From a virus, in IMG/VR virus record IMGVR_UViG_3300042868_009074, positions 186,001 through 250,000 of that record: DNA of 64,000 bases; one strand, written 5' to 3'. The stretch's first letter is position 1; the number at the start of each line of letters is the position of its first letter. The notes beneath the pieces were generated by a model. The model was not told where the DNA came from and did not search any database. It saw only the letters and a list, made by a program, of their open reading frames with translations. Both the position numbers and the translations under genes were made by a program. Shown here piece by piece: positions 31,692 through 40,759 of this stretch.

Positions 31692-32317
31692 GTTTTGATG
31701 TTGATCTTCTAAATGAATTTGGTATTCATCAGAATCCTGAAGTAGAAATCGCTAGTCTTCAAAAGACCTTTGAAGCTTGCGTTAAAGAAAACGGACCTGA
31801 CTCTTACAACCCAATGCTTGTAATTTACGACCATGATTCAAGTCCTATGTTTGCACTAGAAGCTCGTCCTTATACTTCTAAGAAAGACATGTACACCTGC
31901 TTTGCCGAAATGCTCTATTCCTATAGCGCATTAGAGGGTCATTCATTCATGATGTCTAGTGACGTTACCTTAAGGTCTCATGAATCTACTGGTGAAGCTA
32001 CTAAGAAAGAAGATTGTCTTACTCTTAGCTTTGCTTCTCGTAGTTCATCTTGTCTTGTAATCATGCCCTATCAAGTAGATTCTGATAACAATGTTATCTG
32101 GTTACATGATGAATTTAATATTGCTTCTATGCTTGATGATGAAGCTGCTGTATCTTTGGATGCAAGTGGTACTCTTACTGAGTTGTTTTATATCATGTCA
32201 CACATTAAACAATCTCCATTTCCTTTTAATACTTTAATTAATTATTATTCTTTTAGGGATTTTCCCTACACACTTCCCCCATCAATGATCGGTGACAAGA
32301 TACTTGTCAAGATCTAG
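31688..32317 (+). CDS. Hypothetical protein
   Basis: 209 residues, coupled to the preceding membrane-protein gene by a 4-base overlap. Predicted alpha/beta with strands PMLVIYDHDSSPMFALEAR and SSCLVIMPYQV. No recognised motif. Confidence 0.8.
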   Translation: MSFDVDLLNEFGIHQNPEVEIASLQKTFEACVKENGPDSYNPMLVIYDHDSSPMFALEARPYTSKKDMYTCFAEMLYSYSALEGHSFMMSSDVTLRSHESTGEATKKEDCLTLSFASRSSSCLVIMPYQVDSDNNVIWLHDEFNIASMLDDEAAVSLDASGTLTELFYIMSHIKQSPFPFNTLINYYSFRDFPYTLPPSMIGDKILVKI

Positions 32318-32332
32318 AAATTATATAAATAT

Positions 32333-32542
32333 ATGTTAATAAAAAATATAACTAAACGTAGCTTAAGTAAAACTTATAATACAAAAAATTCAAAAGCTAA
32401 AGCTTCTATTTCTAATCAAGATAAATATCTTGTCACTAAAGAAGATTGTTACTTGGTTAATCAAGTTGTTTCTTTTGATAATCCATATGATAAAATGGAT
32501 GAGTTCATGGTTGATGAAATCTTCTATGAACCTTTATTCTAA
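32333..32542 (+). CDS. Small basic hypothetical protein
   Basis: 69 residues, basic N-terminus (MLIKNITKRSLSKTYNTKNS) and acidic C-terminus. No clear ribosome site; kept because it is in line with the operon. Confidence 0.5.
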   Translation: MLIKNITKRSLSKTYNTKNSKAKASISNQDKYLVTKEDCYLVNQVVSFDNPYDKMDEFMVDEIFYEPLF

Positions 32543-32630
32543 TTATGATTATTCCAACTTGTTTGGTAATCTACTTTACAATTAGAATTATTGTCCATTA
32601 TTCTAACAAATTCTTTTAAGGAATTTAAAC

Positions 32631-34310
32631 ATGACCGTTACCCTTAGACCCTACCAGCAAGAAGCTCTTGATGCTATCCTATTCCATGAAGGAAAAGGAA
32701 TTAGTAAACAACTTGTAGTACTCCCTACTGGTGCCGGTAAAACAGTTTTGTTTTCTCATCTACCAGTTATTCGCAAGAACACTCTACCTATGCTCGTTCT
32801 TGCACATCGTGCAGAGCTATTAGAGCAGGCCCGCAATAAGATCATGGCATCTAACCCTACACTTACTGTAGAGATAGAGCAAGCTGATCGTAAAGCTGGC
32901 CATGTAGACGTAGTGGTAGCTTCTGTAGCTACCTTAGGTCGTAGTGGCACACCCCGTATTGAAGGATATCCTAATGACTATTTTAAGTCTATCGTTATTG
33001 ACGAAGCCCACCATGCTGCTGCTCCTTCTTACAGAAGAATTGTTGATTACTTTAATCCTCCTTTTCTGTTGGGAGTTACGGCAACGCCGCAAAGGTCGGA
33101 TTCGGTTAGACTCATTGATGTTTTCGATGAGATAGTTTACTATAAATCAATACAAGATCTCATTGAAGATGGCTGGCTTAGTCCCCTCATCGGATATAGA
33201 GTTAAAACAAATGTAGACATATCAGATGTCGAAATTAGAAACGGTGAATATGCTCAAGATCAACTCGAAGAAAAAGTGGATACTCCTGAGCGCAACGCTT
33301 TTGTTGTCGCTACCTATCGCAATTTGGCAATGGCTACGAAAGCCATTGTATTCGCATCCGGCGTTCGACACGCCGAAAACCTGGCCTTATCCTTTCGACA
33401 AGCGTCGGTAGAATGCGAAGTAATCGTGGGGACAACTCCTCACGAAGAACGTCAAAAGATCCTTCAGGATTTTTCTACGAATAAACTTAAAGTAATTGTC
33501 AATGTAGGTGTTCTCACCGAAGGTTTTGATGAACCCTCATTGGAAACAATTATCTTAGCTAAACCAACCAGATCAACACTTCTGTATACTCAGATTGTTG
33601 GTCGAGGTACCCGTCTATTCGAAGGCAAAGAACATTGTACGATTATCGATATTGCAGACACCACGAGGGGGAAGAAGCCTATTGGCCTTCCTACTCTTTT
33701 GGGAATGCCACCAGAGTTCGATTTACAAGGACAGAGCCTAACAGACGTCGCTAAGAAGTATGAAGAGCTAGAAGACTATTGTCCTGGTGAAGCTATTCGT
33801 GTACTTAATCCAGATGATATTCAAGGTGCATACAAACGCATTAACTTGTTTATGCCACCACCACCAAACCCTGCTATCTTAGAATACTCTAAGTATGTAT
33901 GGGCAGAGATCGGTGAAAACTCTTACCACCTAGGTCTTAATAATAATGAGTCCATGCATATAACATTAGATGCTTTGGGTCGTTGGAATACTGAGCTTCA
34001 TTATAAAGATAATGATAAAACTTCAGTTAAGATTATTGGTAGAGCTGATAATCTTAGATCAGTATTTTCCGGCACTGACAAATGGATTCAAGAGAATCGT
34101 GCAGCATCTTTAGTTCTAATCGATTCTTCTGCTCAATGGAGAACTGATGGACCTACTGATCCTCAAAAGAAAATGTTAAAGCGTTTAGGTATACCCCTTA
34201 CTGCTGACATGACTAAAGGTATGGCTTCTCAAATCATATCTAAGTATTACGAAAACAATCCTAAGCCTAAATGGCTTCAAAATAAGATTGAATCTAAAAA
34301 ACGTTGGTAG
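32631..34310 (+). CDS. SF2 DEAH-type helicase
   Basis: 559 residues. Motif I PTGAGKT (about 29-35), motif II DEAH in VIDEAHHA (about 123-130), motif III VTATP, motif VI QIVGRGTR (about 322-329). Domain order and size resemble UvsW/RadD-like single-polypeptide helicases that remodel DNA or RNA with ATP. The C-terminal roughly 150 residues are specific. AAGGAATTTAAAC upstream. Confidence 0.92.
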   Translation: MTVTLRPYQQEALDAILFHEGKGISKQLVVLPTGAGKTVLFSHLPVIRKNTLPMLVLAHRAELLEQARNKIMASNPTLTVEIEQADRKAGHVDVVVASVATLGRSGTPRIEGYPNDYFKSIVIDEAHHAAAPSYRRIVDYFNPPFLLGVTATPQRSDSVRLIDVFDEIVYYKSIQDLIEDGWLSPLIGYRVKTNVDISDVEIRNGEYAQDQLEEKVDTPERNAFVVATYRNLAMATKAIVFASGVRHAENLALSFRQASVECEVIVGTTPHEERQKILQDFSTNKLKVIVNVGVLTEGFDEPSLETIILAKPTRSTLLYTQIVGRGTRLFEGKEHCTIIDIADTTRGKKPIGLPTLLGMPPEFDLQGQSLTDVAKKYEELEDYCPGEAIRVLNPDDIQGAYKRINLFMPPPPNPAILEYSKYVWAEIGENSYHLGLNNNESMHITLDALGRWNTELHYKDNDKTSVKIIGRADNLRSVFSGTDKWIQENRAASLVLIDSSAQWRTDGPTDPQKKMLKRLGIPLTADMTKGMASQIISKYYENNPKPKWLQNKIESKKRW

Positions 34311-34336
34311 TCAATACCACCTACGGAAACTATTCT

Positions 34337-35917
34337 ATGAACAATAAATTAACTAAATACATAACAGCATTAGTTATGTTAACTACGTTTACACTTACTA
34401 ATGCTATTCCAGCCCAAGCTGCCCAAAACAAGGGCGGTTCAGAAATAACTAAACCCAATTCTAAACCTAAGAAAAAGACTAACAAAAGAGTTAAGTCTCA
34501 TTCTTATAAGAAAGTTGTAAAGACTAAGTCTAAAGTTGCTACTGCTAACTCTAAAGTTAAATTTAAACTTTCTTTGTCCACAGCTATTCCTAAGATAGGT
34601 GCAGACTATTCTTATGATTCTGGTTATACTGGGCAAGGATCTTACGTTGTTGTCATTGATACCGGCGTAGAAAAAGCACATCCTTTCTTAGCCGATAAGA
34701 TAGCTCTAGAAGCCTGCTTTGCTACTCGTTGCCCTAATGGTACCAATCAGATGATTGGACCAGGAGCAGCTGTCCCAGTGCATTATCACGGGACACACGT
34801 TGCTGGTATCATTGCTGGTAGCAACTCACAGTTTCATGGAATTGCCCCAGGTGCAAAGATCATAGCTATCAACATTTTTGACGTATATGGTGCAGCCTAT
34901 GATGATGATATGGTTAAAGCTTTAAACTATGTCTACTCTTTAGCTGATACTTACAACATTACTTCAGTTAATATGTCACTTGGTGGTAACACTGTTTTTA
35001 GATCTACTTGCGATTCTTATCTTCCTGATGTTACTCAAGCTATTAACAATTTAAAGTCAAAGAATATTGCTACAGTTATTGCTTCTGGAAACAATTATTC
35101 TGCTGGTATGTCAGCTCCTGCTTGTATCTCTACCGCCGTTAGCGTAGCTGCTACTTATACTTCTACAGATAAAGTAACTACATTTTCTAACGTATCTCAG
35201 TTTACTACACTGTCGGCTCCTGGCTATGCCATTAACTCTTCTAAGTTGATGGGATCTTATGGTTCAGCTTCTGGTACCTCAATGGCAACTCCATTTGTTG
35301 CCGGAGCTTTAGCCGTGTACCGTTCCAAGTTTGGTGTCCAATCTGTAGATAAAGTTATTACTGACTTTCAATCTACTTCTTCGCCTGCTGTTGATGATTT
35401 CACTGGAATTATAACTAAGCGAATTAATATGAAGTCCTTGATTGATTCCACTACTACACCGGTTGTTCCTCCAGTAGTAACTACTACTACTATTCCAAAT
35501 GCAACAACTACAACGTTACCTACTACAACAACTACTACTACTGTTCCGGTGACCACTACTACTGTCCCAGTAACTACAACCCTTCCTCCCGTTACTGGAT
35601 ATGCAGTAGGAAAACCATTGCTTGTTTCGTTAGACTCTATGTCGTCTGTCTATAACTCTTACCTCCATGATGTATTCACGATTACATATCTTGATGTTTA
35701 TTATGGCAAAGATGTTTTAACTCATTATCTATTGACTTGCGACAGTGGTCAAACGTTTACTATTCCAGTAGATTATACTGGCCGTTTAAACTATTATAGA
35801 TTAAAGAATACAGATGGAACCTACGCTAAAGCTACAGGTATCATTAGGTGTTACCTGCAAGGTGCAGTAGGATCCTTTCTTGCTCCAAAATCTTGGTGGG
35901 AAGACGTCAATAGATGA
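34337..35917 (+). CDS. Secreted subtilisin-like (S8) protease
   Basis: 526 residues from the ATG at 34337. Signal peptide 1 to about 29 (...NAIPAQAA), Lys-rich linker, then an S8 domain with an intact triad: D108 (VVVIDTG), H151 (HGTHVAG), S315 (SGTSMATPF), plus SGNN as oxyanion site. A Thr/Pro linker (about 378-432) leads to a C-terminal beta-rich domain. An exported endopeptidase is rare in phages. It might process host surface proteins, phage surface proteins or the cassette's membrane partners; all inference. Confidence 0.92.
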   Translation: MNNKLTKYITALVMLTTFTLTNAIPAQAAQNKGGSEITKPNSKPKKKTNKRVKSHSYKKVVKTKSKVATANSKVKFKLSLSTAIPKIGADYSYDSGYTGQGSYVVVIDTGVEKAHPFLADKIALEACFATRCPNGTNQMIGPGAAVPVHYHGTHVAGIIAGSNSQFHGIAPGAKIIAINIFDVYGAAYDDDMVKALNYVYSLADTYNITSVNMSLGGNTVFRSTCDSYLPDVTQAINNLKSKNIATVIASGNNYSAGMSAPACISTAVSVAATYTSTDKVTTFSNVSQFTTLSAPGYAINSSKLMGSYGSASGTSMATPFVAGALAVYRSKFGVQSVDKVITDFQSTSSPAVDDFTGIITKRINMKSLIDSTTTPVVPPVVTTTTIPNATTTTLPTTTTTTTVPVTTTTVPVTTTLPPVTGYAVGKPLLVSLDSMSSVYNSYLHDVFTITYLDVYYGKDVLTHYLLTCDSGQTFTIPVDYTGRLNYYRLKNTDGTYAKATGIIRCYLQGAVGSFLAPKSWWEDVNR

Positions 35918-36309
35918 AGACCTTGAAAGATGTTCATAAATCTTTTGATGATGATTTCTTTCAATCTATTCTAATACCTTTTGATTCTTATCCACAAGTT
36001 ATTAAAGCTTCATTGAATGATGTTTTTAATTACGCTGGATTATCAGAAGAGAACTTATCTTTATTAATATTAAAGAATAACCATTGTCTAATCTTTCATG
36101 AAGACCATGAAAGATCAATTAAAGAATCTAATATCCTAGCAACTTCTATATATAGAGACTACACTAATACTTATTATATTAATGAAGTTATATATGGTAA
36201 TGCTGTAATATTGGGTTACAACTCTATCTTAATACAAGACAACGAAAGATTTCATTCCATATCTACTTTGTATATGAATGAAATTATTAACAGGTTTAAT
36301 GTATTATGA
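35914..36309 (+). CDS. Hypothetical protein
   Basis: 131 residues, ATG overlapping the protease stop. Mixed alpha/beta, rich in Asn, Ile and Tyr. No recognised motif. Confidence 0.75.
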   Translation: MKTLKDVHKSFDDDFFQSILIPFDSYPQVIKASLNDVFNYAGLSEENLSLLILKNNHCLIFHEDHERSIKESNILATSIYRDYTNTYYINEVIYGNAVILGYNSILIQDNERFHSISTLYMNEIINRFNVL

Positions 36310-36467
36310 AAAAAGATAGAAAATCTATTCACATTAAACAAATTAGATCTATACAAAACACATGTTCAGCATGTGGATTAAAATCCACTAAAGTTGAAAA
36401 GTCAATTAAGTTTAACAAATACTTTTGTATAGATTGTCTATTAGATTACATAAGAAATAATCTATAA
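36306..36467 (+). CDS. Small zinc-ribbon protein
   Basis: 53 residues from an ATG overlapping the previous TGA. CSAC and CIDC pairs in a basic protein. Confidence 0.7.
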   Translation: MKKDRKSIHIKQIRSIQNTCSACGLKSTKVEKSIKFNKYFCIDCLLDYIRNNL

Positions 36468-36483
36468 TTAATAGGAGACATTT

Positions 36484-36726
36484 ATGTCAATTAACATTTT
36501 AGTCGGATCAGATCCCGACGATATCCCCCGCATCGTGGACACGATTGCAGCACTTGAATTCCTTCATAATATCCTTCCACAACACCAATCTGTATTAGAT
36601 TTAGAAGGTGGAGAATTTAATGGAGAAAAAGTAGAATATCTTATTGACTGGTATAAGTCAATGAAAGATGTTATACTTTATGCAGGAAACACCGAAGACG
36701 TAGTCTTAGAACCTAACCTCGTCTAA
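36484..36726 (+). CDS. Small acidic protein
   Basis: 80 residues, TAGGAGACATTT before the ATG. Acidic, helical. Its stop is 6 bases before tRNA-Leu. Confidence 0.75.
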   Translation: MSINILVGSDPDDIPRIVDTIAALEFLHNILPQHQSVLDLEGGEFNGEKVEYLIDWYKSMKDVILYAGNTEDVVLEPNLV

Positions 36727-36731
36727 CATCT

Positions 36732-36815
36732 GCCCGAGTGGCGGAATAGGCAGACGCAGGGGGCTTAAACCCCCCGGAGGGCAACCTCTTACCGGTTCAA
36801 GTCCGGTCTCGGGTA
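36732..36815 (+). tRNA. tRNA-Leu (anticodon TAA)
   Basis: Acceptor GCCCGAG/CTCGGGT, anticodon stem of five G-C pairs with loop CTTAAAC, a long class-II variable arm, and T arm ACCGG-TTCAAGT-CCGGT. CCA is not encoded. It reads UUA, a codon favoured in AT-rich phage genes. Confidence 0.95.
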
Positions 36816-36844
36816 CTATGCAATACACTATAATAAGGAAAAAA

Positions 36845-37318
36845 ATGAACGATATTTTACTAGACCCACCAACACCTCAAGCTCCTAAGCCAGGTGCAGG
36901 TATGAAACAAATGGGAATTATCATGGGACTAATTGCAGTTGTTGCATTACTCATTGGTATTCTTTTAGCATCTGGGAGTAAAACATCAGATTCTGTAGTT
37001 ACCACACCGCCTGCCCCAGTGCAAACTTATGCTCCAGCTCCAGTTGTCAACAAGTATGAAGCTTATCTTGACCATGTTTATAATAACTCTGGTCAAGCTA
37101 ATACAATTACTAAAGCTTCTCTTATTGAATATGGAGATACTATTTGTTCTGCCTTAGATAATGGTAGAACAATTCCTTATATCGTAGGTTATCTTTCAAA
37201 TAGTTCTTCTGGCGAAACCGATGCTGCTTTGTATGCTTCAGTAATCTTTGGAGCTATCACTTATATTTGCGATGAATATAAAGGTGATCTTAACCTTTAT
37301 CTTTCTAACTCCAATTAA
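36845..37318 (+). CDS. Membrane-anchored DUF732-like protein
   Basis: 157 residues from the ATG at 36845 (AAGGAAAAA). Membrane helix about 24-42, Pro/Ala linker, then a Cys-containing domain (DTICSALDNGRTIPYIVGYL ... ITYICDEY) in the pattern of actinobacterial DUF732. An extracytoplasmic domain with one likely disulfide. Function of the family unknown to me. Confidence 0.75.
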   Translation: MNDILLDPPTPQAPKPGAGMKQMGIIMGLIAVVALLIGILLASGSKTSDSVVTTPPAPVQTYAPAPVVNKYEAYLDHVYNNSGQANTITKASLIEYGDTICSALDNGRTIPYIVGYLSNSSSGETDAALYASVIFGAITYICDEYKGDLNLYLSNSN

Positions 37319-37336
37319 TATTTAAGGAAACATTTT

Positions 37337-38569
37337 ATGTCTATTCTAGTATCTGAACTAGATCTTCCTTATGTACCACCTAAACTTATTAAATCTGATT
37401 TAACAACTTATGATCAATTTAAAATTGGTTTAGAAGCTCATAAGCAAAACTGGATTGGCACAACAAAACTTTCTTATGTGATTTTAGACCACAAGCATTC
37501 TGCTGCTATGTTGAAAGACAAGAGATGGCACAATGGTTTGTATTTATTAAGCGAACTTAATCCTCATTTTACTGAAGAGATTAAGATGAGTAGGAAAAAA
37601 TTAATAATTAACTTAGAAGGCGAAGATCATTCAAGACTCAGAAAGATAATTGCTCCAGTTTTTTCACCAAAGACAGCTGAGCTTCTTCGACCAGACATGC
37701 AAGATGCTATCAATCAAGTTCTTAATGATGTCATCGAAAGCGGTCAATGCGATTTGCAAAAAGATGTATTCAACAAGTATCCATCATACATTATCTCTAA
37801 GATAGTAGGAGTCCCCAATTCAGATTGGGAGAAGTTTAGTCAATGGGCTGATGATACCTTCAAAACATTTGGTGGAAACTTTGAACACCATAGCGAAGTT
37901 ATATTAAATACTCAAAATGAATTAGATCAATATACTAATAATTTAATCATCAGCAAAAAAGAAAACAAAGGCAATGACCTTGTTTCTATGTTAATTGACG
38001 CAGAATTTGATGGTCAAAAATTATCAGATCAAGAAATACAATCTCTTATCCAAGTAGTTCTGATGGCAGGCATGGATACGACTAGAGCACAGCTTGGTCT
38101 TATAGCAGTTATGCTATCTGAGAGACCAGATTTAATATCGATGTTAGCCAATGATTTAAATGTTGAAGATATAATAGAAGAGTCTACTCGCTTAGATTCT
38201 GTTTTTAAATATGTAATGAGAATTGCTTCAGAAGACATTGAATACAATGGAGTCTTATTCCCTAAGGGAACAATTATCTCCCCAGCATTGGGTGTTAATA
38301 ATTACGATGACTTAGCTTTTGAAAACGCATCTGAATTTATTCTTGATCGTAAAGCAACAAAGGGCATTACCCTGTCTTATGGTGGTGGAATTCATTACTG
38401 TCTCGGTGCTTCTTTAGCACGAGCTCAAATGCAGGAATGTATGAAAGTTGTTGCAAAAAGAATGCCAGATTATAAAATTACTGGAGAAGTTCTTTATAAA
38501 GAAGCTTACGAATCAGTAGTCGGTCCAAGATCTATCCCTGTGACTTTTACACCTAACATTAAGATTTGA
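37337..38569 (+). CDS. Cytochrome P450
   Basis: 410 residues, the usual bacterial P450 length. Heme-binding loop YGGGIHYC355LG, I-helix MAGMDTTR (about 243-250), K-helix E282xxR285, C-helix HSRLRKI (98-104). All core elements are intact, so it should bind heme and activate oxygen if given electrons from host ferredoxin. Position 1 of the heme motif is Tyr instead of the usual Phe. Substrate cannot be predicted. P450s are very rare in phage genomes. Confidence 0.95.
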   Translation: MSILVSELDLPYVPPKLIKSDLTTYDQFKIGLEAHKQNWIGTTKLSYVILDHKHSAAMLKDKRWHNGLYLLSELNPHFTEEIKMSRKKLIINLEGEDHSRLRKIIAPVFSPKTAELLRPDMQDAINQVLNDVIESGQCDLQKDVFNKYPSYIISKIVGVPNSDWEKFSQWADDTFKTFGGNFEHHSEVILNTQNELDQYTNNLIISKKENKGNDLVSMLIDAEFDGQKLSDQEIQSLIQVVLMAGMDTTRAQLGLIAVMLSERPDLISMLANDLNVEDIIEESTRLDSVFKYVMRIASEDIEYNGVLFPKGTIISPALGVNNYDDLAFENASEFILDRKATKGITLSYGGGIHYCLGASLARAQMQECMKVVAKRMPDYKITGEVLYKEAYESVVGPRSIPVTFTPNIKI

Positions 38570-38572
38570 TAT

Positions 38573-38785
38573 ATGGACAGTCAAATAATTAAAGCACAGA
38601 TGTCTTCTCTTATTGGTAGAAGGATAGAACTTGTTGATTGCACTGATGAGTTCACCCCAATGACACCTGGTACCAAAGGAACTATATCTTATATAGATGA
38701 TATTGGTACAGTCTTTGTTGATTGGGATAACGGATCTGCATTAGGTCTTATCCCTGGAATAGATAAATGGAAGTATATTAAATGA
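38573..38785 (+). CDS. DUF4314-like small protein
   Basis: 70 residues. The pattern GRRIELVDCTDEFTPMTPGTKGTI then VDWDNGSALGLIPGID matches DUF4314, a small SH3-like barrel found in actinobacteria and phages. Role unknown. Confidence 0.85.
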   Translation: MDSQIIKAQMSSLIGRRIELVDCTDEFTPMTPGTKGTISYIDDIGTVFVDWDNGSALGLIPGIDKWKYIK

Positions 38786-39078
38786 CTATTACATTTGGAA
38801 CACGGTCACTCGAAGGAGTGACATTAGAACACAAAACATTAGAAGAATCATTAGAGGCTTTTATGGCTGCTGATGGTTATAGAATAGATTTCATGTTCCC
38901 AGATGGAAGATTTCTTTTTATTCATCGGGGAGAATATGGCGATGACATTCCTGAAGAAAAGTTAAATCACCCTGCATGGAGGAACTACAAACAAGCTGTC
39001 TCTAAAGTTCTTGTTTATGATCCTCAAAATTTGCACAACAATAATGACAACGTAACTTACGTTGATTTTTCTTCTTAA
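38782..39078 (+). CDS. Hypothetical protein
   Basis: 98 residues, 4-base overlap with the DUF4314 gene. Predicted alpha/beta (RIDFMFPDGRFLFIHRGEYG). Unknown. Confidence 0.75.
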   Translation: MTITFGTRSLEGVTLEHKTLEESLEAFMAADGYRIDFMFPDGRFLFIHRGEYGDDIPEEKLNHPAWRNYKQAVSKVLVYDPQNLHNNNDNVTYVDFSS

Positions 39079-39083
39079 GATTT

Positions 39084-39182
39084 TAGCTAGTAGCGTGTTC
39101 GATTTACTATTTGGAATTCGGAACGATATTAATAGTTACACACAGCACGTGGGCCTATATTCCCCGTAACTACTACTAGCTA
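39084..39182 (+). ncRNA. Twin structured RNA, copy 1
   Basis: Perfect 10-pair closing helix TAGCTAGTAG/CTACTAGCTA, with inner AGTTAC/GTAACT around GTGGGCCTATATTCCCC and a GTTC/GAAC hairpin. Paired with copy 2 seven bases downstream. Confidence 0.6.
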
Positions 39183-39189
39183 GATAAGT

Positions 39190-39305
39190 TTGATGGTAGC
39201 TGGTAAATTCCTACTAAGCGATTTTCGCAGAAATAAGCCGGTGTGAATTGCTAACTAAAAGTAACGATACTAGTGGCCCCATATCGCCCCGTTACCTACC
39301 ATCAA
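39190..39305 (+). ncRNA. Twin structured RNA, copy 2
   Basis: Perfect 10-pair closing helix TTGATGGTAG/CTACCATCAA, with inner GTAAC/GTTAC around GTGGCCCCATATCGCCCC. Same architecture and similar inner loop as copy 1; closing helices differ in sequence but keep pairing. Confidence 0.6.
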
Positions 39306-39334
39306 TTAATTTAAATTTAAAGGCAGTATTTTTT

Positions 39335-39424
39335 ATGAACTTTTTTGCTATGACTATGTGCATATCAATTGTTGGTGGAACAATACTTTGCATTATATAT
39401 GATGCTTATAAATATAAGGACTGA
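39335..39424 (+). CDS. 29-residue membrane peptide
   Basis: MNFFAMTMCISIVGGTILCI then a short polar tail. One hydrophobic helix. AAGGCAG upstream. Confidence 0.5.
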   Translation: MNFFAMTMCISIVGGTILCIIYDAYKYKD

Positions 39425-39426
39425 AT

Positions 39427-39561
39427 ATGATTCATTCTATTAAACAACTTATTATCCGTATTCGTTTTAAACGAACAGCTAGACAACGTCATAAATCATA
39501 CAATAAAATGCATCAGACTCCTTATGGAGTTCCCACTAGAAATCAAGGATATTACGAATGA
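39427..39561 (+). CDS. Small basic protein
   Basis: 44 residues, strongly basic (MIHSIKQLIIRIRFKRTARQ...). Two bases after the preceding stop; its stop overlaps the next ATG. Confidence 0.55.
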   Translation: MIHSIKQLIIRIRFKRTARQRHKSYNKMHQTPYGVPTRNQGYYE

Positions 39562-39746
39562 CTTACATTAAAATGCATGTTAAAGATAAGCTAGACATTA
39601 TTGCTCATGTTTTAACTCGTAATGGCATTACTGTTTGGTATGGTATACCAGAACAGATAGTTGATGAACTTAAAGCTAATGGCTATAAGATAAAAAAGCG
39701 TAAGAATTTTAAAAACCTTACATCTAAGAATCAACCATACTTATAA
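39558..39746 (+). CDS. Small basic hypothetical protein
   Basis: 62 residues, helical, Lys-rich C-terminus. Coupled at both ends by overlapping codons. Confidence 0.65.
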   Translation: MTYIKMHVKDKLDIIAHVLTRNGITVWYGIPEQIVDELKANGYKIKKRKNFKNLTSKNQPYL

Positions 39747-39880
39747 TGATAGCTTATGTAATCATTGCTATTGGTTCTTTGTGGGGCATCTTAACTTTTA
39801 TTGGGTTCCATGAAGAAGATAAAGAAATTAAAGAGATGATTGAATCTGCTCGCAAAGCAACTGAAAACAAGCGCCTTTAG
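39746..39880 (+). CDS. Small membrane protein whose stop lies in tRNA-Lys
   Basis: 44 residues: hydrophobic helix (about 2-20), then a charged helix. The TAG is the TAG of the tRNA's GCGCCTTTAG 5' end, so gene and tRNA overlap by 10 bases. Confidence 0.55.
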   Translation: MIAYVIIAIGSLWGILTFIGFHEEDKEIKEMIESARKATENKRL

Positions 39881-39943
39881 CTCAGTTGGTAGAGCAGTGG
39901 ACTTTTAATCCATGTGTCCCGGGTTCGAACCCCGGAGGGCGCA
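39871..39943 (+). tRNA. tRNA-Lys (anticodon TTT)
   Basis: Acceptor GCGCCTT/AGGGCGC, D arm AGCTCAGTTGGTAGAGC, loop CTTTTAA, T arm CCGGG-TTCGAAC-CCCGG. CCA not encoded. Confidence 0.96.
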
Positions 39944-40003
39944 CTATTAAAGATGTGTCTGTACTATATACAATACAAATCCAAAAGTTAGAGGGTAAAC
40001 ACA

Positions 40004-40159
40004 ATGGAAGCAACTCCTAAACAACTAGCAACTAATCTCATAGATAAAGCTATTAAAGATATATCAGGTAGAGATCTTGTTTCCACCAATGAAATGACTG
40101 ATCTTCTTCTTGATATTAGGCTTTATCTTCTGGCTCAAGAAGAGCCAGTCCCCCAGTAG
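40004..40159 (+). CDS. Small helical protein
   Basis: 51 residues from the ATG at 40004 (GAGGGTAAACAC upstream). Helical, acidic at the end. Unknown. Confidence 0.65.
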   Translation: MEATPKQLATNLIDKAIKDISGRDLVSTNEMTDLLLDIRLYLLAQEEPVPQ

Positions 40160-40211
40160 ATCTAATCTATGCTATACTTAATAAATATTAGAAACAAATG
40201 AAAGATATATA

Positions 40212-40412
40212 ATGAACAAAGGTACAGTAAAATTCTTCAATGATGAAAAAGGCTTCGGCTTTATTTCACGTGAAAACGGTGACGATTTATTCGTTCACTT
40301 CTCAAACATCGAAGGTACAGGTCGCCGTTCTTTGGCTACCGGTCAAGAAGTAGAGTTTGAAGTTGGTCAAGGCCAAAAAGGCATGGAAGCTAAGAACGTC
40401 CGCCCACTCTAA
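40212..40412 (+). CDS. Cold-shock domain protein (CspA-like)
   Basis: 66 residues, full-length Csp. RNP-1 KGFGFIS (13-19) and RNP-2 DLFVHFS (25-31). Binds single-stranded RNA/DNA and melts RNA structure, which would suit a phage with many structured RNAs (inference). Likely -10 TATACT at about 40170. Confidence 0.95.
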   Translation: MNKGTVKFFNDEKGFGFISRENGDDLFVHFSNIEGTGRRSLATGQEVEFEVGQGQKGMEAKNVRPL

Positions 40413-40422
40413 TAAGGTAGTT

Positions 40423-40623
40423 ATGAAAATTAAATTTACAGCTGAAATAACCATGGATATTCCTGGTGAATTTCAAGACGATGCAGATGCAGTTCAACTG
40501 ATTACAGAAGAACTTCGGGATAGACTAGAGACAGAAGTTGAGTACGATAAGTACGATCAACCTTCTCTTATGTTTCTAACTGCAGAAGTTCGTAGTTATT
40601 TTGTAACTGCCGGAAGAGTTTAA
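40423..40623 (+). CDS. Small acidic protein
   Basis: 66 residues from the ATG at 40423 (TAAGGTAG). Alpha/beta pattern (MKIKFTAEITMDIPGEFQDD). Likely co-transcribed with the cold-shock gene. Confidence 0.7.
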   Translation: MKIKFTAEITMDIPGEFQDDADAVQLITEELRDRLETEVEYDKYDQPSLMFLTAEVRSYFVTAGRV

Positions 40624-40759
40624 TTGCTCTAGGCATTTTATTTCGGGAGCTTACAGTCCCCATTGTTACGGATCCCCACTCGTTTACGACTGGCCCGTCC
40701 ACAAAGTGAATATACCAATCCACCTTTCTCCCCAGATAAGGTGGTCACAACTGTCCTAC
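40624..40759 (+). other. Non-coding gap with hairpins before tRNA-Met
   Basis: 136 bases with GCTC/GAGC (about 40626-40650) and CCACCTT/AAGGTGG (40720-40744). Repeated CCCC loops resemble the twin RNAs at 39.1-39.3 kb, but the match is too weak to call. Confidence 0.4.
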
